Of a DNA stretch of 20,273 nucleotides, positions 5,756-12,421 are shown one piece after another (the stretch's first letter is position 1; every line of letters begins with the position of its first letter). The notes under the pieces are model-generated. The model did not search any database. It was not told the DNA's origin and was given only the letters and a program-made list of their open reading frames with translations. The DNA is from UBA6921 sp031363085 (GTDB lineage: Bacteria; Pseudomonadota; Gammaproteobacteria; SG8-11): contig JANLTU010000168.1 in the NCBI GenBank assembly GCA_031363085.1, positions 1 to 20,273 on the forward strand, read 5' to 3'. Made by a program: the position numbers and the translations under genes.

Positions 5756-6697
5756 ATGCAACTCTGGCTCGCGCTGATTCTGTCCATTCCCACCGAAAAC
5801 GCCACCGAGCGAATGCGGGTTTGGCGTTCGCTCAAGGCTTCCGGCGCGGCGGTGCTGCGCGATGGCGTGTATTTATTGCCGGAGACGGCGCCGTGTCGAG
5901 CCACGTTTGAGCGCGTAATCGCCGACATCAAGAGCGCCGGCGGAACCACACACCTGCTGCGGGTCGAGGGTATTGACGGCACCGATCTTGCCCGGCTGTT
6001 CGCGCGCGGCGAAGACTACGCGCTGTTGCTCAACGACATCGCCATGGCCAGCGCGGCGTTGAATGTCGACACTGCGGCGGACGCTTTCAAAGTCACCCGC
6101 AAGTTGCGCAAAAGCTTTGCCGGGCTGGCCGCGATTGATTTTTTCCCCGACGCAGCACACCAGCAAACCGACGCTGCGCTGCAAGAACTGGAAGCGCATG
6201 TAAGTCAACTACTGAGCCCCGATGAGCCGCGCGCTTTGGAGGGCGCCATACCACGCCGCGTGGCCGGCGAATATCACGGGCGCCTGTGGGCGACACGCAA
6301 ACGTCCGTGGGTGGACCGGCTGGCGAGCGCTTGGCTGATCCGCAATTTCATCGATCCGCAGGCGCGCTTCATTTGGATGGAGCCGCAAACACAGTGCGCG
6401 CCAGACGTGCTTGGTTTTGACTACAACGGCGCAGCCTTCAGCCATGTCGGCGCCAAAGTGACTTACGAAGTGTTGCTGGCAAGTTTTGGGCTGGAGCAAC
6501 CGGCCCTGAAGCAGATCGGCGCACTGGTGCATTACCTCGACGTGGGCGGTGTGATGCCCGCCGAGGCCGCCGGCGTCGAGCGGGTGCTGGGTGGATTACG
6601 CTTAGCCATTCTTGACGATGATCAGCTCCTGCAGGCTGCCAGCGCTATTTTTGATGGGCTGCGCACCGCATTTGAAAAGGAACCACAAACCCCATGA
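5756..6697 (+). CDS. chrB: Chromate resistance regulator ChrB
   Basis: A protein of 313 residues, the usual ChrB length. The N-terminal domain (about 1-150) shows the family pattern LSIPTENATERMRVWRSLKA followed by GAAVLRDGVYLLP. The C-terminal chromate-resistance domain begins near residue 170 and contains R181-K-R-P-W-V-D-R and LASAWLIRNFIDP. I chose ATG 5756 because it gives the family's normal opening (MQLWLALILSIPTEN). An upstream in-frame TTG at 5735 would put seven extra codons inside the operator. No Shine-Dalgarno precedes the ATG, so translation may be leaderless or weak. ChrB senses chromate and regulates chr transcription in studied bacteria. The gene overlaps chrA by four bases (ATGA). 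Confidence 0.92.
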   Translation: MQLWLALILSIPTENATERMRVWRSLKASGAAVLRDGVYLLPETAPCRATFERVIADIKSAGGTTHLLRVEGIDGTDLARLFARGEDYALLLNDIAMASAALNVDTAADAFKVTRKLRKSFAGLAAIDFFPDAAHQQTDAALQELEAHVSQLLSPDEPRALEGAIPRRVAGEYHGRLWATRKRPWVDRLASAWLIRNFIDPQARFIWMEPQTQCAPDVLGFDYNGAAFSHVGAKVTYEVLLASFGLEQPALKQIGALVHYLDVGGVMPAEAAGVERVLGGLRLAILDDDQLLQAASAIFDGLRTAFEKEPQTP

Positions 6698-8064
6698 GCA
6701 GCTCCGCATCCTCGACCGCCGCAAACGCCAACGTGCCGCCGGCCGCCGTGAGTTTTTGGGAGGCATTTCGTTTCTGGCTCAAGCTGGGTTTCATCAGCTT
6801 CGGCGGTCCCGCCGGGCAGATCGCCATCATGCACCAGGAATTAGTCGAGAACCGGCGCTGGATTTCCGAGCGGCGCTTTTTGCACGCACTGAATTACTGC
6901 ATGGTGCTGCCCGGGCCGGAGGCGCAGCAGCTCGCCACCTACATCGGCTGGATTATGCACCGCACCTGGGGCGGCATCGTGGCGGGCGGATTGTTCGTGC
7001 TGCCGTCGCTGTTCATGCTGATCACGCTGTCGTGGATTTACATCGCCTTCGGTGACGTGCCGCTGGTGGCCGGATTGTTTTACGGCATCAAACCGGCGGT
7101 CACCGCCATCGTCGTACAGGCCACCCATCGCATCGGTTCGCGTGCCTTGAAGAACAGCGTGCTGTGGGCGATTGCGGCCGCCGCGTTCGTGGCGATCTTC
7201 GCAGTTAACGTGCCGTTCCCGGCCATCATCGCCGCTGCCGCACTGATCGGTTATTGGGGCGGTCGGCGCTCACCGGAAACCTTCAAGATCGGCGGCGGTC
7301 ACGGCAAAGCCGGCACAGCACGTGGTCCGGCGCTGATCGACGACGACACGCCCACGCCCGACTTCGCGCGCTTCCGCTGGCCACGCTTGATTAGCGTGTT
7401 AGTCGTGGGTGGATTGTTGTGGGCGGTGCCGATGGCGGTGCTCGCGACGCTCTATGGCTGGAACGGTGCGCTGACACAGATGGGCTGGTTTTTCACCAAG
7501 GCCGCGCTGCTCACCTTCGGTGGGGCGTATGCGGTGCTGCCGTATGTTTATCAGGGCGCGGTAGTTGACTACAACTGGCTGACGCCCACGCAGATGATCG
7601 ACGGCCTTGCGCTGGGCGAGACCACGCCCGGGCCGCTGATCATGGTAGTCGCCTTCGTCGGCTTTGTCGGCGGTTACGTCAAGGCGGCGTTGGGCCCAGA
7701 TGCGCTGTTCCTGGCAGGCGCGGTGGCGGCAACGCTGGTCACCTGGTTTACCTTTCTGCCGTCATTCATTTTCATTCTCGCCGGCGGTCCGCTGGTGGAG
7801 TCCACCCACGGCGATCTCAAATTCACCGCGCCCCTGACCGCAATCACCGCCGCCGTGGTCGGCGTCATCTTGAATCTGGCGCTTTTTTTCGGTTACCACG
7901 TGTTGTGGCCGCAAGGCTTCAGCGGAACTTTTGATTGGCCGTCCGCCGTGATCGCGTTGGCGGCGGCGCTCGCGCTATTCCGCTTCAAACGCGGTGTTAT
8001 CGAGGTGATTGCGGCCTGCGCCGTGATCGGTTTGCTCGTGAAAATCATGCGGCCGATGCTGTAA
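6694..8064 (+). CDS. chrA: Chromate transporter ChrA
   Basis: A 456-residue inner-membrane protein with two homologous CHR halves. The N-terminal half carries FISFGGPAGQIAIMHQELVE and FLHALNYCMVLPGPEAQQLA. The C-terminal half carries LLTFGGAYAVLPYVYQGAVV and GLALGETTPGPLIMVVAFVG. Hydrophobic segments recur throughout, with a hydrophilic linker around residues 190-230 between the halves. ChrA proteins of this two-domain class export chromate driven by the proton gradient. The ATG overlaps the chrB stop (ATGA), and AAGGA lies about 13 bases upstream within chrB, so the two are coupled. Length and motifs are complete, with nothing to suggest damage. Confidence 0.95.
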   Translation: MSSSASSTAANANVPPAAVSFWEAFRFWLKLGFISFGGPAGQIAIMHQELVENRRWISERRFLHALNYCMVLPGPEAQQLATYIGWIMHRTWGGIVAGGLFVLPSLFMLITLSWIYIAFGDVPLVAGLFYGIKPAVTAIVVQATHRIGSRALKNSVLWAIAAAAFVAIFAVNVPFPAIIAAAALIGYWGGRRSPETFKIGGGHGKAGTARGPALIDDDTPTPDFARFRWPRLISVLVVGGLLWAVPMAVLATLYGWNGALTQMGWFFTKAALLTFGGAYAVLPYVYQGAVVDYNWLTPTQMIDGLALGETTPGPLIMVVAFVGFVGGYVKAALGPDALFLAGAVAATLVTWFTFLPSFIFILAGGPLVESTHGDLKFTAPLTAITAAVVGVILNLALFFGYHVLWPQGFSGTFDWPSAVIALAAALALFRFKRGVIEVIAACAVIGLLVKIMRPML

Positions 8065-8102
8065 TCAACACCACACTGCTCACCCTGCAAGGAGTCTAAA
8101 AA

Positions 8103-8291
8103 ATGGATCGCACCATCAAACCTGAATTGCTGAAAACGCAGCGTACAGACGCACTGGTTCTGGATGTACGTCGGCACAACGACTATGCAGCGTGCAGCGA
8201 AATCATCCCCGGCAGCGTGTGGAAGAATCCGGAGCAACTCGACACTACAAGATTTCCTGCTGGTGACCGGGTGATTGCAGCATTGCGATAG
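8103..8291 (+). pseudogene. Truncated rhodanese-like protein of the chr operon
   Basis: A frame of 62 residues with a good ribosome-binding site (AAGGAG, eight bases before ATG 8103), 38 bases after chrA. It has the front half of a single-domain rhodanese: LVLDVRR, then IPGSVWKNPEQLD, then AGDRVIA. In full-length relatives found beside chrBA the chain continues with the cysteine-containing active-site loop and another strand-helix unit. Here VIA runs straight into ALR and a TAG stop. The catalytic cysteine is absent, and no continuation is visible in the other forward frames. An internal deletion is likely. It may still be translated, but cannot be an active sulfurtransferase. Confidence 0.7.
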
Positions 8292-8359
8292 CCAACATAC
8301 CTGCCGGTTCCTATCTTCAATACTACCTGACAATTTATTCACGGAAACTTAAGTGGTTC

Positions 8360-8394
8360 AGCGATCACGTTGCGCTTAGTGTTGACAGATCGCT
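8360..8394 (+). promoter_or_regulatory. Inverted repeat around a TTGACA box before the cytochrome c' gene
   Basis: AGCGATC (8360-8366) and GATCGCT (8388-8394) are perfect inverted repeats 21 bases apart. Between them lies a consensus -35 hexamer, TTGACA (8382-8387). No -10 box stands at the ideal distance: TATATG at 8401 is only 13 bases on. The promoter is therefore uncertain and may need an activator. The 128-base gap after the rhodanese remnant supports an independent start of transcription. Confidence 0.35.
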
Positions 8395-8419
8395 ATCACC
8401 TATATGAGGAAGTAAGCAG

Positions 8420-8872
8420 ATGAAACAATTTTTATTTGGACTATGCATGACGATGATTTTATCGCCGGCCCTTGCGGTGGATCAGGCTGATGACTCTGCT
8501 GATATTCAAGATAACAGAGTAATGGTTGATTTTCCGGATGGCGTAAGGCAATCCATGCTCGATCTCATGCGTCACCACTTATCGAGCTTACAAGAAGTAC
8601 AACAAGCGTTGGCGGAGTCAAATTTCAATCGTGCAGCAGAGATTGCTGAATTTAGGCTTGGCGTTTCTTCCGTGGGCCCAAGAAATGCCCGGCAGAGGGC
8701 GTATATGCCGCCCCCTATGCAATATTTAGGCGGGGAAATGCATCGTGCCAGTAGTCGTCTCGCTCTTGCTGCAAAAGAAGCGGACATGAGGAAAGCTTTG
8801 GAGGGGCTTTCAGAGGTGACTGGAATATGTGTCGGATGTCATGCAACGTTCCGGGCCAAGCGACTGGAGTAG
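8420..8872 (+). CDS. Cytochrome c'-like (class II) periplasmic heme protein
   Basis: A 150-residue protein. The ATG follows GAGGAAG at a normal distance, and the chain opens with a signal peptide (MKQFLFGLCMTMILSPALA). The mature part is mostly helical and carries a single heme site at the C-terminus, C137-V-G-C140-H141, followed by ATFRAKR. C-terminal CxxCH with F/Y and R just after it is the mark of class II cytochromes of the four-helix-bundle type. The mature region is about the usual size (130 residues). Cytochromes c' bind NO or serve in electron transfer; which applies here is unknown. Base composition is richer in A/T than chrA upstream or the moxR operon downstream, so it may be a separate acquisition. 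Confidence 0.75.
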   Translation: MKQFLFGLCMTMILSPALAVDQADDSADIQDNRVMVDFPDGVRQSMLDLMRHHLSSLQEVQQALAESNFNRAAEIAEFRLGVSSVGPRNARQRAYMPPPMQYLGGEMHRASSRLALAAKEADMRKALEGLSEVTGICVGCHATFRAKRLE

Positions 8873-9079
8873 TAACTTGTAGGAAACATCACATCTTGAC
8901 ATTTTATGACAACGACCGAGCAAACGTCAGCGCATCCACTGTTGTCCGTGCCGTCCGCTGTTCATCCAGCAAAAAGTCAAGCACAGCCTGCTTCAAGCTT
9001 GAGCGCGTCCATGCCGTTATGATGCTGCTGCGGGTCGTCGTGAGCCGGTGCCTGCCGGCGGATGTTTTGGAGACCTAAA

Positions 9080-10042
9080 ATGATCCACCAGCATCACATC
9101 ATCGCGCTGCGCGGCTACCTGCAACGCGTCATCGTCGGCCAGCACAATTTGCTCGACCGTCTCATCATCGGCCTGCTCACCGGCGGGCACGTGCTGGTCG
9201 AGGGCGTGCCAGGTCTTGCCAAAACTACGGCGGTAAAAACCCTAGCGGCGGGCGTGCACGCCAGATTCCAGCGCATTCAGTTCACGCCGGATTTATTACC
9301 CGGGGATTTAACCGGCACCGATATTTACAATCCGCAGCAGGGCGATTTTTGTTTTGTCAGCGGCCCGCTGTTCCACGAAATCATTCTTGCCGACGAAATC
9401 AATCGCGCGCCGGCCAAAGTACAGTCGGCGCTGCTCGAAGCGATGCAGGAGCAGCAGATCACCGTGGGTGGCGAAACGCGCGCGTTGCCGGCGTTGTTCA
9501 TGGTGATGGCAACGCAAAATCCGCTGGAGCAGGCGGGCACCTATCCGTTGCCGGAGGCGCAGCTTGACCGTTTTTTGCTGCACGTTGTGCTCGCTTACCC
9601 GACACCCGACGAGGAGCTGGAAATCCTGCAACGCGACCGGCGCCGTCTGGCGAGCGGCAGTGCCAGCATCGAGGCGCCGGTGCTTGATGTTGCCACGGTG
9701 TTGGCGGCGCGTGCCGAGGTGGCGCAAGTGCATATCGACCCGCTGCTGGAGCGTTACATCGTAAGTTTAGCTGCGGCAACGCGTTCGCTCGACGCCTGGC
9801 TGCCCGACTTAACGCGCTTGGTTGAGGTCGGCGCCAGTCCGCGCGGATCGCTGGCGCTGGCGCGCGCCGCCGCCGCCCGGGCGTATTTTCAGGGACGCGA
9901 TTACGTAACGCCCGACGACATCATCGACGTCGCGCCCGACTGCCTGCGGCACCGTATCATCATGAAATTCAACGCGCGCCTGGAAGGTGTCACGCGCGAC
10001 CTGTTGCTGAAACAGTTGCTGGATGTTGTGCCGGTGCCGTGA
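9080..10042 (+). CDS. moxR: MoxR-family AAA+ ATPase
   Basis: A 320-residue protein. The start is ATG 9080 behind TGGAG (9068-9072); an in-frame ATG at 9062 has no such site. Walker A is GVPGLAKT (42-49), Walker B is ILADEINR (102-109), and sensor 1 is in ATQNPLEQAGTYPLPEAQLD (Asn147). The C-terminal lid ends with the family element GASPRGSLALARAAAARAYF. This is the AAA_3 plus lid arrangement typical of MoxR. MoxR ATPases work as chaperones on VWA-domain partners, and four such or related genes follow immediately. It is the first gene of a six-gene operon and overlaps the next by four bases (GTGA). Confidence 0.93.
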   Translation: MIHQHHIIALRGYLQRVIVGQHNLLDRLIIGLLTGGHVLVEGVPGLAKTTAVKTLAAGVHARFQRIQFTPDLLPGDLTGTDIYNPQQGDFCFVSGPLFHEIILADEINRAPAKVQSALLEAMQEQQITVGGETRALPALFMVMATQNPLEQAGTYPLPEAQLDRFLLHVVLAYPTPDEELEILQRDRRRLASGSASIEAPVLDVATVLAARAEVAQVHIDPLLERYIVSLAAATRSLDAWLPDLTRLVEVGASPRGSLALARAAAARAYFQGRDYVTPDDIIDVAPDCLRHRIIMKFNARLEGVTRDLLLKQLLDVVPVP

Positions 10043-11016
10043 GAATTTCGCTCGACTCCGTCGTTGCAGCACTACGTCATAGCGCAGGTTACAACCAGCC
10101 GCGCGACCCATCCGCTGCCGTTAACGCAGCGTTGTTAAGCCAAGCCGAACTCGCCGTAATCCTGCGCAGTGCACAGGTGTTGCCGCCGGGGTGGCCACAT
10201 GCAGGCGAAGTGCAGCATCCGCAAAGCGGCGATTTTCGTTCCGCGATACTGGGCTCAAGTCTTGACTATGAAGAGGCGCGCCCCTATCAGCCCGGCGACG
10301 ATGTTCGGCGCATGGACTGGCGCACCACGGCGCGCACCGGCAAAGCCTTTCTAAAGACGTTTCGCGAAGAGCATCAGCCGCAACTGCATCTGGTGCTGGA
10401 TCGCGGCGCCGGTATGCGTTTTGGCACGCGCACCCAACTCAAAGTCACCCAGGCGGCGCGCATTGCCGTGCTGCTGGCGTTTGTGAACGCGCGCCAGCAC
10501 GTCGCCATGGGCGCCACGTTGTGGCAACCGGACGCTATCACGCTGCCGTATCGCGGCGGTGAAGCCGGTGTGCGGCAGTTAGTGGATGCCGCGATTGCGC
10601 CATGTCCGCCGCTACCGATTGGGAGCGGCTCACATGAGCAGCCGCTGGCACACATATTACGTGCGTTGCACGCGCAATTGCCGCTGGGTTCACGGGTGGT
10701 GTTCATCGGCGATCTGCGCCAATTCCGCGCGACGGATTTTCCTGAGCTGGCGCGCCTCGCGCTGCAGCATCAGGTTAGCGCGTACCAAGTGCTGGACCCG
10801 GTGGAATGTGAATTACCGGACGTGGGTTTGTGCCGCTTCACCGCTCTCGATTCGGGCCAAACCCGTCCGCTGGACACGCACGACGCCGTCGTGCGCAGCG
10901 CATTCGGCAAGGCACAAAACGCGCTGCATCAGGCACAGCGTGCGCTGTTGGCGCGTGCGGACATCGCGTTGCATGTGTGCATGACCAACGAAGACGTGCT
11001 GCAAAAATTCGCATGA
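10039..11016 (+). CDS. DUF58-family protein of the MoxR/Bat operon
   Basis: A 325-residue protein starting at GTG 10039, which overlaps the moxR stop (GTGA). The DUF58 signature is clear: LDYEEARPYQPGDDVRRMDW at residues 75-94, followed by RTTARTGKAFLKTFREE. A VWA-like fold follows, but its metal site is degenerate: LVLDRGAGM (Asp121) in place of DxSxS. No transmembrane helix is evident, unlike DUF58 proteins that carry two at the N-terminus. It is therefore probably cytoplasmic and acts as the standard partner of MoxR. The exact role of DUF58 is unknown. Confidence 0.9.
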   Translation: MRISLDSVVAALRHSAGYNQPRDPSAAVNAALLSQAELAVILRSAQVLPPGWPHAGEVQHPQSGDFRSAILGSSLDYEEARPYQPGDDVRRMDWRTTARTGKAFLKTFREEHQPQLHLVLDRGAGMRFGTRTQLKVTQAARIAVLLAFVNARQHVAMGATLWQPDAITLPYRGGEAGVRQLVDAAIAPCPPLPIGSGSHEQPLAHILRALHAQLPLGSRVVFIGDLRQFRATDFPELARLALQHQVSAYQVLDPVECELPDVGLCRFTALDSGQTRPLDTHDAVVRSAFGKAQNALHQAQRALLARADIALHVCMTNEDVLQKFA

Positions 11017-11456
11017 ACGAGCTGCCGGTCGAGTTAGCCGATCTTGTCGAGCCCGTGCCAGTCACGGCAGCGGGATCGAATGCAGTGCTCGTGGTTGTGA
11101 TCGCCGTCGCCGTGGTGATCAGCGTGCTTGCCGCGACGCGCTGGTGGAAAAAAAACAAACACCGGCGGCGTACGCTGCGGCGTTTGCGGTGCCTGCGACG
11201 TGACTTCACTGAAGGACGCCTGACGTCACGCACACTCGCGTATGCGCTGGCGTCGGAATTGCGCGGTTGCCTGCGTTGCCATCGCCTGTGTGCAACGCAG
11301 CCGCAGTGGGTGTGCGCTGGGTCGGAGCATGATCGCTGGCAGCGTTTTGTCGCGCGCCTGGATCTTTTGCGTTATCAACCCGGCAGCGCACTTGATCCGC
11401 AGCAGGTCGACGCATTGTTGCGCGAAGCGGCTGACTGGGCACGGCGGTCGCGCTGA
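11013..11456 (+). CDS. DUF4381-like single-pass membrane protein
   Basis: A 147-residue protein starting at ATG 11013, overlapping the DUF58 stop (ATGA). A short N-terminal segment with several acidic residues, beginning MNELPVELADLVEPVPVT, precedes one transmembrane helix at about 23-41. Then come RWWKKNKHRRR and a basic, leucine-rich cytoplasmic domain. The position between DUF58 and the first VWA gene, the length, and the single helix all match DUF4381 proteins of Bat operons. Assignment rests on context as much as on sequence. It probably anchors or scaffolds the complex at the inner membrane. Confidence 0.75.
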   Translation: MNELPVELADLVEPVPVTAAGSNAVLVVVIAVAVVISVLAATRWWKKNKHRRRTLRRLRCLRRDFTEGRLTSRTLAYALASELRGCLRCHRLCATQPQWVCAGSEHDRWQRFVARLDLLRYQPGSALDPQQVDALLREAADWARRSR

Positions 11457-12421
11457 TGCTCACGTTTAACGCACCGTACGTGTTGCTGCTGATCCCGGTA
11501 TTTATAGTCTATTTCGCACTCGCGCGGCGGCGTGGTGCGTATGTTGACGAAGTAAGCAGCAGCGTCACGCTGGCGCATCCAGATCTCGGCTCAGTTCTGG
11601 TTGCTCCGCATCGTGGCCGCAGCAGCATTTTGTGGGGCCATGTTGCGACGTTATTAATCTGCGTGGCGCTGGCGCAGCCGCAGACGGTGGGGGACTTCCT
11701 TCCGGAGGCGCCGCAAGGTCGCGATATTGTGCTGCTGCTCGATACTTCGGTCACCATGAGCATTCGCGACTTTGAACTCGACGCTCAGCCGGTCGAACGT
11801 TTGACGGTACTCAAAGGCATCATGCAGCAATTTGTCGAGCACCGGCCCGAAGACCGCTTCGGCATCGTGGTCTTCGGCAGCAGCGCAAGCACCTTGGTGC
11901 CGGCAACCTTCGATCATGGGTTGGTCACGGCATCACTTCGCCGCATTCAATCCGGTATCGCCGGCGACAACACCGCCATCGGCGACGCGCTGGGTTTGGC
12001 GTTGAAACAAGTTAAATTACAGGGGCGCGCGCGTCCGGCACTGATTTTGGTGACCGACGGCGACAATACCGCCGGCGACCTGCGCCCGGCAGAAGCGGTG
12101 GAACTGGCGCGGCGTATGGCCGTGCCGGTGTACTGTGTGCAGATCGGCGGCGACGTTGCAGAAACGCCGGGCACGACGTTAAACACGGCCATTCTCGAAC
12201 CCGGATTACGCGACATTGCGGCGCTCACCCACGCACGTTACTACGTTGCCGGCAACTCCAGCACGCTGAATGCGGTGCTCCAGGACATCGACGTGCTGGA
12301 AAAAAGTATCGTACGCCCCGCCACCCAGCGGGCGGTGACGCAATGGTATTTGTTGCCGTTGCTGCTGGCGATCACGCTGTTGACGACCGCGCGTGTCCTG
12401 CAATTATGGAGGGGCGCGTGA
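11456..12421 (+). CDS. batA: BatA-like VWA-domain membrane protein
   Basis: A 321-residue protein with a start overlapping the previous stop by one base (TGATG). Transmembrane helices lie near residues 6-22 and 58-75, and a third near the C-terminus (WYLLPLLLAITLLTTARVL). The VWA domain between them carries the metal site D96-T-S-V-T100 and a later LVTDGDNTAG. The canonical site is DxSxS; here the second serine is threonine, a conservative change that could still coordinate metal. BatA proteins are inner-membrane partners of MoxR, with the VWA domain exposed to the periplasm. The gene ends overlapping the BatB/C fusion. Confidence 0.9.
   Translation: MLTFNAPYVLLLIPVFIVYFALARRRGAYVDEVSSSVTLAHPDLGSVLVAPHRGRSSILWGHVATLLICVALAQPQTVGDFLPEAPQGRDIVLLLDTSVTMSIRDFELDAQPVERLTVLKGIMQQFVEHRPEDRFGIVVFGSSASTLVPATFDHGLVTASLRRIQSGIAGDNTAIGDALGLALKQVKLQGRARPALILVTDGDNTAGDLRPAEAVELARRMAVPVYCVQIGGDVAETPGTTLNTAILEPGLRDIAALTHARYYVAGNSSTLNAVLQDIDVLEKSIVRPATQRAVTQWYLLPLLLAITLLTTARVLQLWRGA

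Noticed and set aside
8896..8924. TTGACA at 8896-8901 as a promoter for the moxR operon.
   Set aside because: No -10-like hexamer lies 16-18 bases downstream (AGCAAA region).
8904..9074. Minus-strand open frame of about 57 codons before moxR, with a protein-like stretch (LKQAVLDFLLDEQRTARTTV).
   Set aside because: No start codon with a ribosome-binding site, no family recognised, and short enough to occur by chance in GC-rich DNA. It could be a gene remnant, but the evidence is too thin to list.
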